The notes: generated by a model not told the origin, from the letters alone. A stretch of 64,000 bases of DNA from Reticulitermes speratus (GCA_021186555.1 JAJKFL010000427.1:19368505-19432504), one strand, 5' to 3'. Numbered from the stretch's first letter, positions 1 through 10,885 are shown. Numbers and translations are program-made.

Positions 1-590
1 TTAGAATCGCGAACTAACTTTTTTTCGTTTAAGAAGTCGCCAAAAACTGGGTGCGTATTAGATTCGGATGCGCATTAGATTCGAGAATATACGGTACATG
101 TATATATACCGCGTTTTTGGATGAAGGTATTGCTTCCTTTACGCCGGAGATGGAGACAGTGTATGCCTTTGGAAGTCTGGTATATTTTTACAAGACTACA
201 CGGCGTCATGTCACAGAAGTCAGAGTCAACGTTCTATTAAATATCTGGCAAGTTATGCGCGAAAAAAAGACTCGAGCAGCAAGCAGAAATAAAATTGTAG
301 ATCTTCAGGTAAAGGATCCTTTATTTTTGTCAGATTTAACCCAAACTGGAAAAGAAGACAAAATTCAATTAAATCAGCAGACACGAAATTATATTAAACG
401 CATTCAACCGTTCAAAAATACAACACAGACAGACTGAGAGAGAGAGAGACAGACTGACAAAGCGACTTTTATAGGTGCCGAATGCACCTAAAAATGTAAA
501 GCTTTCTCTGTGCATATTTACGCAACATACCGCAGAAAAGTAGGGGCGCGGAGGGGTGTTACAGCGGTGTTTGCTAACTTTTCTGCCAAC
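1..590. other. Unassigned sequence with a short open frame
   Basis: An open frame of 128 codons runs from 51 to 437 on the plus strand, but its product matches no family I recognise. Around 205-230 there is a stretch (actacacggcgtcatgtcac) resembling the arm of the palindromic elements at 2563 and 39297, so part of the frame is probably repeat relic. A short (GA)n run lies near 437-450. I do not call a gene here. Confidence 0.3.
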
Positions 591-599
591 ACAAATTCA

Positions 600-890
600 G
601 TGGATACACTCCCTACTATTATTTCTACTCGCAGGCCCCCAGTTGAGAAACACAGGAGGGGTGAATGTACCCATATAGCTAACGAATCCTTTAAGCTCGG
701 TACTATAAGCGAAGGAATGATGAAATTGAAGACCCGGCAACTTTCTGCTATCGTTACTGCAGGCTGAATTGGTCCAGGAGCCGGTCTGGACGATATAGAG
801 AAGAGAGAGCCCTCTGAACATCTCGCAGATGAAACCCCGATTACCCGGTCGTTGAGCCCATAGGCTAGTCACTGATTCGACTAAGCTAGC
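600..890 (-). mobile_element. Degenerate SINE B copy
   Basis: The body resembles the reverse complement of the better SINE B copies at 9598 and 53088. It has a 'gagccggtctggac' block, then an 'agagaagagag' block, then a tRNA-like head near 835-885 ending in 'actgattcgactaagctagc'. It is strongly diverged and the ends are not sharp. No target duplication was found. Confidence 0.4.
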
Positions 891-892
891 TT

Positions 893-933
893 GACTGCAC
901 GCACACACGCACACACGCACACACACACACACA
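893..933. repeat. (AC)n / (ACGC)n microsatellite
   Basis: Runs of cacacacgc grade into pure (CA)n. Confidence 0.9.
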
Positions 934-1162
934 TATTTCTACAAAGCTAATATTTGCAGGCTCCCAGCGGCCCGCTGACGGTAGCTTCGAAAACACAGTT
1001 GCACGTTATCATGTGACGTCATTGTTAATTACGTAATCGTAAGTTATGTCAAGGGCTCAATGCGTCACTTCATATCAACCGGATGTATAAGGCCAGATGT
1101 GATGAAGTGGAAAGTCTGAACAGTTCCGGGGATACGTTTAAAACGAACTGTCTGAAAACGGG

Positions 1163-1192
1163 CCTAATAATAATAACAATAATAATAATATG
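1163..1192. repeat. (TAA)n microsatellite
   Basis: An imperfect AATAATAAT run directly abuts the left edge of the 161-bp satellite. Confidence 0.85.
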
Positions 1193-1194
1193 CT

Positions 1195-2470
1195 ACCTTA
1201 CAAAGCACGACACCAACGAACTACACAAAACAGCCATATGTGGCACTGCACACGTACTGCGGAAAGTACTGATGTAAAGGTACAAAACGTTTGTTATGGG
1301 AAATAGCATTACATGTACCGTATATTGTAACTACAGAATAGCTGTAACACTGTATACCTTACAAAGCACGACACCAACGAACTACACAAAACAGCCGTAC
1401 GTGGCACTGCACACGTACTGCGGAAAGTACTGATGTAAAGGTACAAAACGTTTGTTATGGGAAATAGCATTACATGTACCGTATATTGTAACTACAGAAT
1501 AGCTGTAACACTGTATACCTTACAAAGCACGACACCAACGAACTACACAAAACAGCCATATGTGGCACTGCACACGTACTGCGGAAAGTACTGATGTAAA
1601 GGTACAAAACGTTTGTTATGGGAAATAGCATTACATGTACCGTATATTGTAACTACAGAATAGCTGTAACACTGTATACCTTACAAAGCACGACACCAAC
1701 GAACTACACAAAACAGCCGTACGTGGCACTGCACAGTACTGCGGAAAGTACTGATGTAAAGGTACAAAACGTTTGTTATGGGAAATAGCATTACATGTAC
1801 CGTATATTGTAACTACAGAATAGCTGTAACACTGTATACCTTACAAAGCACGACACCAACGAACTACACAAAACAGCCGTACGTGGCACTGCACACGTAC
1901 TGCGGAAAGTACTGATGTAAAGGTACAAAACGTTTGTTATGGGAAATAGCATTACATGTACCGTATATTGTAACTACAGAATAGCTGTAACACTGTATAC
2001 CTTACAAAGCACGACACCAATGAACTACACAAAACAGCCATATGTGGCACTGCACACGTACTGCGGAAAGTACTGATGTAAAGGTACAAAACGTTTGTTA
2101 TGGGAAATAGCATTACATGTACCGTATATTGTAACTACAGAATAGCTGTAACACTGTATACCTTACAAAGCACGACACCAATGAACTACACAAAACAGCC
2201 ATATGTGGCACTGCACACGTACTGCGGAAAGTACTGATGTAAAGGTACAAAACGTTTGTTATGGGAAATAGCATTACATGTACCGTATATTGTAACTACA
2301 GAATAGCTGTAACACTGTATACCTTACAAAGCACGACACCAATGAACTACACAAAACAGCCATATGTGGCACTGCACACGTACTGCGGAAAGTACTGATG
2401 TAAAGGTACAAAATGTTTATCACGGAAAATAACATTACATGTACCGTATATTGTAACTATAGTACAGCCA
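1195..2470. repeat. 161-bp satellite, about 8 units
   Basis: Units begin (acctta...) at 1195, 1356, 1517, 1678, 1838, 1999, 2160 and 2321, giving a period of 161 bp (160 for unit 4, which lost one base in cacacgtact). Units 1-7 are nearly identical; unit 8 diverges after about 2410, which marks the right edge. Apart from the unit-4 deletion, the internal differences seen are at CpG sites: caacgaac versus caatgaac, and agccgtacgtgg versus agccatatgtgg. No coding sequence spans the array. Confidence 0.95.
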
Positions 2471-2562
2471 CAAAATTAAATACCCAATTAGCATGGTTTG
2501 ATTCACATATAAGTATCAGTTACATGTTCACGATATGGCTTCTTCTCAACAAGAATTAAGTG

Positions 2563-2754
2563 ATTTCAGGCTTCCGCCTGCGATGTTATTCAGATCTGCG
2601 CTCTTCTGGGATATTACACGGCGTCGTGTGGTAATTGTATACCGACATTTCGGACTCTTGACCCGTGAAGATGGGACCGATACGTTGTCCCGAAAGGTCG
2701 GTGAACAATTACCACACGACGCCGCGTAATGTCCCAGAAGAGCGCAGATCTCAT
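2563..2754. mobile_element. Palindromic hammerhead-type element, family G, copy 1
   Basis: Inverted arms start 'agatctgcgctcttctgg' at 2592 and end with the complement at about 2750. A 10-bp direct repeat, gaattaagtg, flanks the insertion at 2553-2562 and 2755-2764. Between the left duplication and the left arm is a 29-nt one-sided extension (atttcaggcttccgcc...), which recurs in the copy at 39297. The inner side of the right arm carries 'gtgaagatgggacc...gtcccgaaa', a degenerate version of the CUGANGA-stem II-GAAA core seen more clearly in the elements at 4854, 5326 and 26980. It has no coding capacity. Assignment to PLE derivatives is inference from shared architecture. Confidence 0.8.
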
Positions 2755-2764
2755 GAATTAAGTG

Positions 2765-3000
2765 CATAATTATATAAGAGACGTGCCCCTCTACAAATAT
2801 TTAACTATCTTACGTTAGCTGAAACTATTTATAGAATCATAAAATCATTTATTAAAAGTTAGATGAAATTATTTATTCGTCTCCTTATTGACTTTTGCCT
2901 TTGATATTTGATGTGGTGCAGATATACTTTAGTGTAGATCCTAGTGTAGAAGACAATACGACGTAAAATATGTGTTTATCATTTGTTGTCAGTTTTGATA
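2765..3000. other. Unassigned AT-rich sequence
   Basis: I see no feature here beyond AT-rich sequence. Confidence 0.3.
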
Positions 3001-3006
3001 TCATAC

Positions 3007-3085
3007 TGGGTGGCGCAAATGTCGCTTGACGCTTGATACAACACGTTAAACATCGAGCGTCAAGTGACTTTTGCGCCACACTGTA
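3007..3085. repeat. Short hairpin MITE-like palindrome
   Basis: The arms gtggcgcaaatgtcgcttga (from 3010) and caagtgacttttgcgccac (to 3080) are inverted around a ~20-nt loop. A related terminus, caagtgactttcgcgccac, occurs at 58527-58545, so this is a dispersed family. No target duplication was identified. Confidence 0.6.
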
Positions 3086-3089
3086 CAAC

Positions 3090-4434
3090 GGTATTGTACG
3101 AGCATGTACAAGTACTGGCTATCTCTTAATGGTGTTGGATTGCAGTCACAGGTCCGACTAGGGCAGTGTGTCTGGTAAATACAATATAACACCATTGTTA
3201 AAATTTAAGACACGGGGGTGGGACATTTAAATTTTAGCGCACACTTTATGTAAAACGTGTACATTATATGAACCAAAAAAAAAAAAGATAAAATTATGAA
3301 ATACATGGAATTTTGTGGGAAAAATAACTCAGATTGTTCAGCATGTTTTAAAAATGAAGTAAGCAACATTGTTGCCTAAATATATAAAAAACGTTTTTTC
3401 AGAGCCAGCTGTACACATGTCCCTCATTTTTATTTATTATTAAAAGAACTTTATTAACATTGATTAGTTACATCATCGACAACATACATCCTGGTACAGA
3501 AGTTGTTCCAGTTACCAACTGTTCTGATCGTCTCAAGCGTCGGAGTTGTATCCCAGGATCTCCGTAGTTGTTCAGAGATTCGTAATAGTAGTGAAAACTA
3601 TGAAAAACACTACCAAGCCCTTTGCCGATTTTAAAGCAACGCGTGCTTTGGACGTTTGTGCTTATAATGTTTGTATAACATGTGCAAGTCCTGCAATGTG
3701 TATTGGCCGATAGATCGAATAAGTGGATTTGTATGGGACGTACAGGTCGAGTAGAATCGTTCTGCCAGGCGTAGGATATGCGGTTGTATATATTCGATTC
3801 CGGTGATCCTGTGTAGTTGGGGTATGGGAGTTCTCAGTGGGGAGTTTGTAATGACCCTTAAGCACTCATAAGGATGCTGTGATTAGATGTTGAAGATAGT
3901 TTATTGACTTTACAGGAGGTAAGTAGAAGGTGGCTGAAAGTACTGGGTAATATAAGGCTTCATAATTTGCACTATTTACAGAACATAATTTTGATGAAGA
4001 ACTTATCATATATGACATAGGTAGGACATGATGCCTGCTGGAGTGGGACGACATATTTTTACAAATTTTATTCAGAAAACCTGAAAGGATAACACTTTAT
4101 ACGGATGGTTGAAGAAACATGGCGTTACTGGCCGTTGCCTTGAGAAGCAGACTATTTACTATAGACTACACGACGTTTCGGAAAACTCAAAGTTCAGGAA
4201 TATATTCCCATTTTCGGATGAATGGCTGTAATTGACAGACACTAGATACAGATCCGGTCTTCGCCCGGGATATGGATGGATTATTTGTCATTGTCACAGT
4301 ATACAGCCAACGAGGTCCGTGGAGCACACGCCAGCTTGAGAAGTTAATAGTTGCTCAGATAGTAAACAAATTCTTCGCATTTTATGGGACAAAGGCTCAT
4401 TAACGTGTTAAAAAATATGTAGCTTTTCACTAAC
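3090..4434. other. Unassigned region, possible LINE 3' relic
   Basis: No gene can be supported. The minus strand from about 3860 to 3430 ends in an AATAAAG-like signal near 3448 and carries short open frames of retroelement flavour, but no diagnostic motif. A fragment at 4150-4180 (actacacgacgtttcggaaa) resembles the inner arm of the family G palindromes. Confidence 0.3.
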
Positions 4435-4444
4435 CTGAGCCGTA

Positions 4445-4728
4445 GGCCGTGCCATGGCTCAGGTGGTTAGTCGCAGGCCTCTCACAGTGGAGGCCCGGGT
4501 TCGATCCCGGGGTCAGTCCATGTGGGATTTGTGGTGGACAAAGTGGCACTGCGACAAGTTTTTCCCCGAGTACTTCGGTTTTTCCTGTCAGTTTCATTCC
4601 ACCGGTGCTCCATTACAAGGAAAAACGAAGAAAACTAATCATCTTCATCACAGGGTTGCACAATAAGCCTCAAGGCTGCGGTGCGTCCGTGGTATCTGCT
4701 GCGGGGCCCTTCACCACAAAAAATACAA
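4445..4728 (+). mobile_element. SINE C (tRNA-derived), copy 1
   Basis: A tRNA-like head has an A-box-like segment (tggctcaggtggttag) and a B box (gggttcgatcccg). It is followed by a body running tccatgtgggatttgtggtg ... tctgctgcggggcccttc and a short A-rich end. A 10-bp duplication, ctgagccgta, flanks it at 4435-4444 and 4729-4738. A second copy lies at 6693. Such elements are RNA polymerase III transcribed and depend on a LINE for mobility. Confidence 0.9.
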
Positions 4729-4738
4729 CTGAGCCGTA

Positions 4739-4853
4739 CGAATCAAGTCCATACTTTCCATAAATATAACTTTAATATTATCCTCACATCTACGTCTACG
4801 TCTTCCAAAATTTCTCTTCCTTTCAGATTTAACCACCAAACCCTTTACGCATT
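4739..4853 (-). mobile_element. LINE D 3'-end relic, interrupted
   Basis: Reading the minus strand, the sequence matches the tail region of the family at 34630 and 52540 (wording such as gaggataatattaaag). It is degenerate. It continues beyond the ribozyme-bearing insertion at 4854-4960, as the duplicated target cctttacgcatt shows. Confidence 0.55.
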
Positions 4854-4960
4854 GTATATATATACCAACGTGTATTGCACAAAATTATAACTAGATAAAC
4901 TTACCACTTAACCCGACACGTGTTTCGGCCCAAATGGGCCATCATCAGGGGTTGCTGGTT
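4854..4960 (-). mobile_element. 107-bp hammerhead-only PLE-like insertion
   Basis: The insertion is flanked by a perfect 12-bp duplication, cctttacgcatt (4842-4853 and 4961-4972). On the minus strand it begins only a few bases upstream of a complete hammerhead-like core and ends with an AT-rich tail. It resembles the 3' terminus of the Penelope-like element at 26980. It is therefore either an extremely 5'-truncated PLE or a tiny ribozyme-bearing non-autonomous element. Confidence 0.75.
4910..4953 (-). ncRNA. Hammerhead-ribozyme-like motif
   Basis: Read 5' to 3' on the minus strand: AACCC (stem I), CTGATGA core, one T, GGCCC-attt-GGGCC (stem II), GAAA, CACGTG (tiny stem III), TC (cleavage dinucleotide UH), GGGTT (stem I). 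Both stems are perfectly paired and all core bases are present. The single extra T between the core and stem II occurs in every copy in this window. Activity is untested. Confidence 0.8.
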
Positions 4961-5415
4961 CCTTTACGCATTATCGCACACTGTTGCTTGTACATATCAC
5001 CGCTTAACTTATTCTCCATAATTTGATTACGCGAATGACATATGCGTTAAAATCTAAGAAGCTCCTCACTACGCAGTTTTCTCCAGCCTCCTGTTACCTC
5101 CCCTCTCTCACGTCCAAATACCCTCCTCAACACGCTGTTCTCAAATACCCGCGGCCGATTTACGTTCCTTAATGTCACGGATGAAGTTTCACTATTACAA
5201 AAAAAGCATGTAAAATTGTAGTGTCACAGGATATAATACAGATACAACTAGAAATAGACACTGATATTGAAACTAAAAAATTCAAATTTATTCCAGCAAT
5301 TACAAGGCATTAAAAATGAGGATTTCAATTTTAAAGGATGCCATCCTGTTGTGCTCTTTGTAAGAGAAATCAAGTCAAAATCCGTCCAAACACAACGAAA
5401 TTCCATTTATTATAC

Positions 5416-5457
5416 AGACCTACATGTTTCGACCTATTTCAGGCCATCCTCAGGTTT
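5416..5457 (-). ncRNA. Hammerhead-like motif, degenerate left copy
   Basis: On the minus strand the core CTGAGGA, stem II, GAAA, CATG and TA are in order. Stem I is disrupted by the apparent loss of one C next to the core. Confidence 0.55.
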
Positions 5458-5534
5458 ATAGTTTGTGTTTAAAACATACTGAGGAAGGAATGTCTTTTAT
5501 ATTCCTTTATCAATATGTTTTAAACACAAATTGT

Positions 5535-5575
5535 GAACCTGAAGATGGCTTGAAGTGGGTCGAAACATGTAGTTC
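5535..5575 (+). ncRNA. Hammerhead-like motif, right copy
   Basis: Order on the plus strand: GAAC (stem I), CTGAAGA, T, GGCTT...GGGTC (stem II with G-U pairs), GAAA, CATG, TA, GTTC (stem I). Stem I is fully paired with a sequence different from the other copies. Confidence 0.7.
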
Positions 5576-5818
5576 TGTACAATAAATGGAATTTAGTTGT
5601 GTTTGGACGGATTTTGACTTGATTTATGAGGATTTAAATTTAGTCCATAATCCCTGCCGTATCGCTGTAACCGTGGTCGATGCAGTGCATAGTGGTGGCA
5701 GTACTGAATAAGCTTGGCGTAGTTTCGTATTCTCTGCTAGGCCCGCGGTAAGAAGGAGAAACAGAAAAATGAACATTACACTACAACAAATTGTCTTATA
5801 CACTCTACAGTGACATTC

Positions 5819-6082
5819 GCCGATCCCAGTGGCCGTGCGGTCTAAGGCGTGGGTCTACGGCCGCTCGCTTACTAGGATGGTGGGTTCGAATCCCATGGGG
5901 CATGGATGTCTGTCTCTTGTGAGTGTTGTATGTTGTCAGGTAGAGGTCTCTGCGACGGGCTGGTCCCTCGTCCAGAGGAGTCCTACCGAAAGTGGTGTGT
6001 CTAAAAAGTGTGATCGTGAAGCCTCGAAAAATGAGGCGGCCTAGGCCCCCAAGGGGCTGTCGAGCCATTGGAAGAAAAAAAA
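5819..6082 (+). mobile_element. SINE A1 (tRNA-derived), copy 1
   Basis: A head of tRNA-Leu/Ser type has an A box (gtggccgtgcggtctaaggc) and a B box (gggttcgaatccca). The A1 body reads catggatgtctgtctcttgt ... gcctaggcccccaaggggct and ends in a poly(A)-rich tail. Target duplication acagtgacattc is at 5807-5818 and 6083-6094. Being intact at both ends, it serves as the reference copy for this family. Confidence 0.95.
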
Positions 6083-6094
6083 ACAGTGACATTC

Positions 6095-6692
6095 ATGTGA
6101 AGGCGAATTAACTTATGAAGTGTAGTGCGAATGAAAGGCATCTTAGACAATGGGCAATACAGAACACACATCGCATAAGTGAACACAATTCTGTTATACA
6201 GAGCTGTGTTTAAAAGGACAATGCATTATATTCATTTAGTATACAAGAACGCAACGGAATGCAACAAATAAAAGTGTATAATACGTAATGTTATAATGAG
6301 TCATCTGTCATAACCCTTAGATAATATCTACACTGCCTTATTTACGGGCACGTTGAGAGCATGGACATATAACTGTTTTCCCTTAGACATACGTAACAAG
6401 CAACACTAGCCTCTCATCCATCAATTTCTTGGCACTACAACTGAATATTATATCATTATCTTTGGTTGCCTCTTTCGTAGCTGTAGTAAAATTGATTTCC
6501 TGTCTGTGGATGACACATACATTTTGGAAAGGTGAATTCTGAAAAAGTTCATTTCAGAAATAACTTGTCAGGCTTTGTGTGTCGAGAAAACAGACAGGAA
6601 TATCTGACATCCAACTTATAACAGAGGTGTGTAAACTCGAAGGAAGAAGTCGGTTTAGTACCTGCGAGAAGAGTCGTAACTAACAATAAGAT
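6095..6692. other. Unassigned region
   Basis: I see no gene, element end or array here. Confidence 0.3.
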
Positions 6693-6978
6693 GGCCGTGC
6701 CATGGCTCAGGCGGTTAGTCGCCGGTCTCCCACCGCGAAGGCCCGGGTTCAAACCCGGTCAGTCCATGTGGGATTTGTGGTGGACAAAGTGGCACTGGGA
6801 CAGGTTTCTCCCCGAGTGCTTTGATTTTCCCCTGTCAATTTCATTCCATCCGTGCTCCATTACTTCATAAAACTAATCATCATCTTCATCTTCATCTTCA
6901 TCATAGGGCTGCACAATAAGCCTTAAGGGCTGCGGTGCATCCGTAACATCTGCTGCGGGACCCTTCTATATAAAAATG
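6693..6978 (+). mobile_element. SINE C, copy 2
   Basis: Same head and body as 4445-4728, with a tcatcttcatcttcatctt expansion near the 3' end. Duplication ataagatgg occurs at 6686-6694 and 6979-6987; it overlaps the first two bases of the SINE, so the exact left boundary is uncertain by two bases. Confidence 0.88.
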
Positions 6979-7189
6979 ATAAGATGGACAAAAAGGCAGC
7001 ATGTTCATCTCCAAAGCTGACACCCCTACCAAATCACACGGTGTCACAATTCAGAAGAACATAATGTTAATGCACTTCTTATTAATGTGTAAGTCTGGAT
7101 GGTTCAATGTAAACACCAGTCCTTTTAAATTACAAGAAATTGTTTTCAGAAAGGAAGATAACCATAAATAAATTTGTCCCTGTACATAA

Positions 7190-7445
7190 ACATACGCAGG
7201 GAAATGAGTTACAGTTCCACTAATTCTCGAACTTGAATCTAGATGGAGGTGCGTGGTTAGTTTCACGCCTCGAATGTTTGTATCCGATGGACAAACACCC
7301 TCTATAGCCATCAAATCGGAGGCTGGGTGGGCTCGAGAGTCGGTCAGGATCTGTTGGATAAGAGGAAAATGTATTCTCCCTGCTGAAAATAGAACCCCGT
7401 ACTGTCCAGCCCGCAGCCTAGTCACTATACCGACTGAGATATTGT
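7190..7445 (-). mobile_element. Degenerate SINE B copy
   Basis: Minus-strand body with blocks equivalent to the copy at 41855 (agaatgtattctcc, aggctgggtggg) and a head ending near 7440. The ends are diffuse. Confidence 0.5.
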
Positions 7446-7841
7446 TAAAATTAAGCTTATTTAAAAACAACCAAACAAAAGTGATAATTTGTACAGTTGT
7501 GGAGAGAGAGTTCTGTTAAGATTACGAAAGTGACAGACTAAGAACACACTGCGCATTAAGCAGCGCTGCTCTCGAGACTCCGTAATACAAACGAAAGAAC
7601 ACGTTCCACTGCTGATAGCCTCTCGTCCTATTGCTACTGCTTTGTAATAGGTGTATATAAAGAAAATACTGAAGACCTAGTGGAGTACCCGTTGCAAATA
7701 TAACGGATAATGATAATTCTAGTCTCCAGTTATCATTTCCACAGAGAAACCTTCCATCGATCCACTCATATAGAAGAGAATGAAAATTCGGTTAATCGAA
7801 GGTACTATCTCGTATTGACGAGAGACCCAACAGAGAATTAT

Positions 7842-9564
7842 GCCAGTCAGTTTGTAAAACGGTATCACAGCGTTGTGAGTTCTGCAATGAACATGTAGGA
7901 TCTCATGTTGATGTCAGTGCACAGTAATGACAGTCAGTTTGTAAAACGGAATCACAGCGTTGTGAGTTCTGCAATGAACATGTAGGATCTCATGTTGATG
8001 TCAGTGCACAGTTATGCAGTCAGTTTGTAAAACGGTATCACAGCGTTGTGAGTTCTGCAGTGAACATGTAGGATCTCATTTTGATGTCAGTGCACAGTTA
8101 TGCCAGTCAGTTTGTAAAACGGTATCACAGCGTTGTGAGTTCTGCAGTGAACATGTAGGATCTCATGTTGATGTCAGTGCACAGTTATGCCAGTCAGTTT
8201 GTAAAACGGTATCACAGCGTTGTGAGTTCTGCAGTGAACATGTAGGATCTCATTTGATGTCAGTGCACAGTTATGCAGTCAGTTTGTAAAACGGTATCAC
8301 AGCGTTGTGAGTTCTGCAGTGAACATGTAGGATCTCATGTTTGATGTCAGTGCACAGTTATGCCAGTCAGTTTGTAAAACGGTATCACAGCGTTGTGAGT
8401 TCTGCAGTGAACATGTAGGATCTCATGTTGATGTCAGTGCACAGTTATGCCAGTCAGTTTGTAAAACGTATCACAGCGTTGTGAGTTCTGCAGTGAACAT
8501 GTAGGATCTCATGTTGATGTCAGTGCACAGTTATGCAGTCATTTGTAAAACGGTATCACAGCGTTGTGAGTTCTGCAGTGAACATGTAGGATCTCATTTT
8601 GATGTCAGTGCACAGTTATGCCAGTCAGTTTGTAAAACGGTATCACAGCGTTGTGAGTTTGCAGTGAACATGTAGGATCTCATGTTGATGTCAGTGCACA
8701 GTTATGCCAGTCAGTTTGTAAAACGGTATCACAGCGTTGTGAGTTCTGCAGTGAACATGTAGGATCTCATGTTGATGTCAGTGCACAGTTATGCCAGTCA
8801 GTTTGTAAAACGGTATCACAGCGTTGTGAGTTCTGCAGTGAACATGTAGGATCTCATGTTGATGTCAGTGCACAGTTATGCCAGTCAGTTTGTAAAACGG
8901 TATCACAGCGTTGTGAGTTCTGCAGTGAACATGTAGGATCTCATGTTGATGTCAGTGCACAGTTATGCCAGTCAGTTTGTAAAACGGTATCACAGCGTTG
9001 TGAGTTCTGCAGTGAACATGTAGGATCTCATGTTGATGTCAGTGCACAGTTATGCCAGTCAGTTTGTAAAACGGTATCACAGCGTTGTGAGTTCTGCAGT
9101 GAACATGTAGGATCTCATGTTGATGTCAGTGCACAGTTATGCCAGTCAGTTTGTAAAACGGTATCACAGCGTTGTGAGTTCTGCAGTGAACATGTAGGAT
9201 CTCATGTTGATGTCAGTGCACAGTTATGCCAGTCAGTTTGTAAAACGGTATCACAGCGTTGTGAGTTCTGCAGTGAACATGTAGGATCTCATGTTGATGT
9301 CAGTGCACAGTTATGCCAGTCAGTTTGTAAAACGGTATCACAGCGTTGTGAGTTCTGCAGTGAACATGTAGGATCTCATGTTGATGTCAGTGCACAGTTA
9401 TGCCAGTCAGTTTGTAAAACGGTATCACAGCGTTGTGAGTTCTGCAGTGAACATGTAGGATCTCATGTTGATGTCAGTGCACAGTTATGCCAGTCAGTTT
9501 GTAAAACGGTATCACAGCGTTGTGAGTTCTGCAATGAACATGTAGGATCTCATTTTGATGTCAG
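7842..9564. repeat. 87-bp satellite, about 20 units
   Basis: The unit starts gccagtcagtttgtaaaacg and has a period of 87 bp (86 in a few left-hand units that lost one base). Units from about 8690 to 9530 are essentially identical. Units at both ends carry ctgcaatgaa where the interior has ctgcagtgaa, so the edges are less homogenised than the middle. Because 87 is divisible by three, one plus-strand frame stays open through the uniform part (repeat CQSVCKTVSQRCEFCSEHVG...). It lacks an in-frame ATG in most units and is read as coincidental. Confidence 0.95.
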
Positions 9565-9597
9565 ATTTACCGCAACCGTCCAGCCTCCTATGCACAA
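9565..9597 (+). mobile_element. SINE B body fragment at satellite edge
   Basis: The stretch gatttaccgcaaccgtccag repeats part of the SINE B body that reappears at 9670-9690, with the middle deleted. It marks an older SINE piece between the satellite and the next SINE. Confidence 0.5.
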
Positions 9598-9881
9598 GGG
9601 CCGGGATAGCGTAGTCGGTTTAGCTACTCGCTACGAGATAGACAGTCAGGGGATCGAATCCCTTTGGAGGCGAGATTTTCCGCACCCGTCCAAACCGACC
9701 CTGGATCCCACCCAGCCTCCTACACAATGAACACCAGGTCATTTCCGGGGGTAAAGCGATCGGGTTGTGGCATTAACCACCCACATCCAACCCACTGCCA
9801 GGTTAAAGAAAGAGTAGAGCTATATTTCTACTCTCCCTCTGTGCCTTAATTGCGAGTTATAGGGTGAACCTGACCTTTACG
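9598..9881 (+). mobile_element. SINE B (tRNA-derived), reference-like copy
   Basis: Head gggccgggatagcgtagtcg ... ggggatcgaatccc contains A- and B-box-like segments. The body reads gcgagattttccgcacccgt ... cagcctcctacacaatg ... gtagagctatatttctac and ends near gttatagggtgaacc. The copy at 53088-58305 has the same structure but is split by a LINE. No clean duplication was found for this copy. Confidence 0.85.
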
Positions 9882-10885
9882 TAATTGACAAATTTGGCTG
9901 CGGGTAACATAATACAACCTAATGGGCCGAGTTTTTGGATACCCATGAATTAGAGCATGCCAACAGAAAGCCGTTTATTCCTGCCATCTGCTGGCGTTTT
10001 CTTAAATAATAAATGTTTTTTCTTTGTTTTCCATAAGTTAACGGAAGAACCGACGGGCAAACCACCGGAACCCTAAAGAACACCATACTTAAGAACAATT
10101 ACGTAATCACTATAATAATATTATAGTATGTTCTCAGCCATGTGTTAGGTTACTACTCACCTACGACCACCACAGCGCGGCAGATCTCATAAAACTTTAC
10201 GTTTATAGTAATCTCAGGCAGTGTATATCACTTGTCAAATAACCTATAGCTTCACAATGTACATGGAGATTTAACAGCTGTCTGAACAGGACTTGTTATC
10301 ATGCGTAACATCAGAATGTTTTGACTACACACGGTAATCCTCAGGACGGACACCTTCAAGTACAGAAGAGTTAGCACGAGCGCACGTAAAGGAACCTAGG
10401 AAGGGCAAAGCTACCGAAACCTGCAAGAAGCTGTCACAGACTGAGCTGAACACGTGTAAGTGGACTGAGCAGAGGAAACTGAGGAATTTGCAACACGATC
10501 TCTACGCAGTTAGCGGATGATTGAGAAACTCAATTCCAAAACACAAGGGAAAAATCGAGTCTTCTCAGATTCGTGTTGCACAGTGATTGTCTAGTTTTGT
10601 GACTTTTTATGTTTTTTGTAATGGGTTCGCTTTGCTGAGATAAAGAAAGGCTCTCAATGTTTATTAGATAAAACCATTTAAAGAGTTCTGGATCTTAGTT
10701 AAGTTCTTTACGCATTATATAAACATGAAATTGTGATGAAAGAAGGCAATACACCCATGCTTTCTGTTCCAATTTCCCGTCGCCTTACGCCACGTCAGCC
10801 ACCATCGTATTATGACAGGATCAATATTATTAACTGACGTCAGAGAACTTAAGTGCACAAACCTCAGAGATTATCTATCATGTAT
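9882..10885. other. Unassigned region
   Basis: I see no coding region or element end that I can defend. Confidence 0.3.

Larger units (their letters stand above)
5326..5625. mobile_element. Palindromic hammerhead-type element, second family
   Basis: Long inverted arms begin aaatcaagtcaaaatccgtc (5367) and end with the complement at 5625, separated by a short loop near 5480-5510. A 10-bp duplication, atgaggattt, lies at 5316-5325 and 5626-5635. A 41-nt extension sits only on the left, between duplication and arm. Each arm carries an outward-facing hammerhead-like motif. There is no coding sequence. The architecture matches the coding-bearing PLE pair at 26980-29008. Confidence 0.85.

Noticed and set aside
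2563-2754. Ordinary terminal-repeat MITE of a cut-and-paste transposon
   Set aside because: The 10-bp duplication, the one-sided conserved extension and the ribozyme-like strings fit PLE-type insertion better. It is kept as an alternative until a transposase partner is excluded.
7842-9564. CRISPR array
   Set aside because: Units are contiguous with no unique spacers, and the sequence context is eukaryotic.
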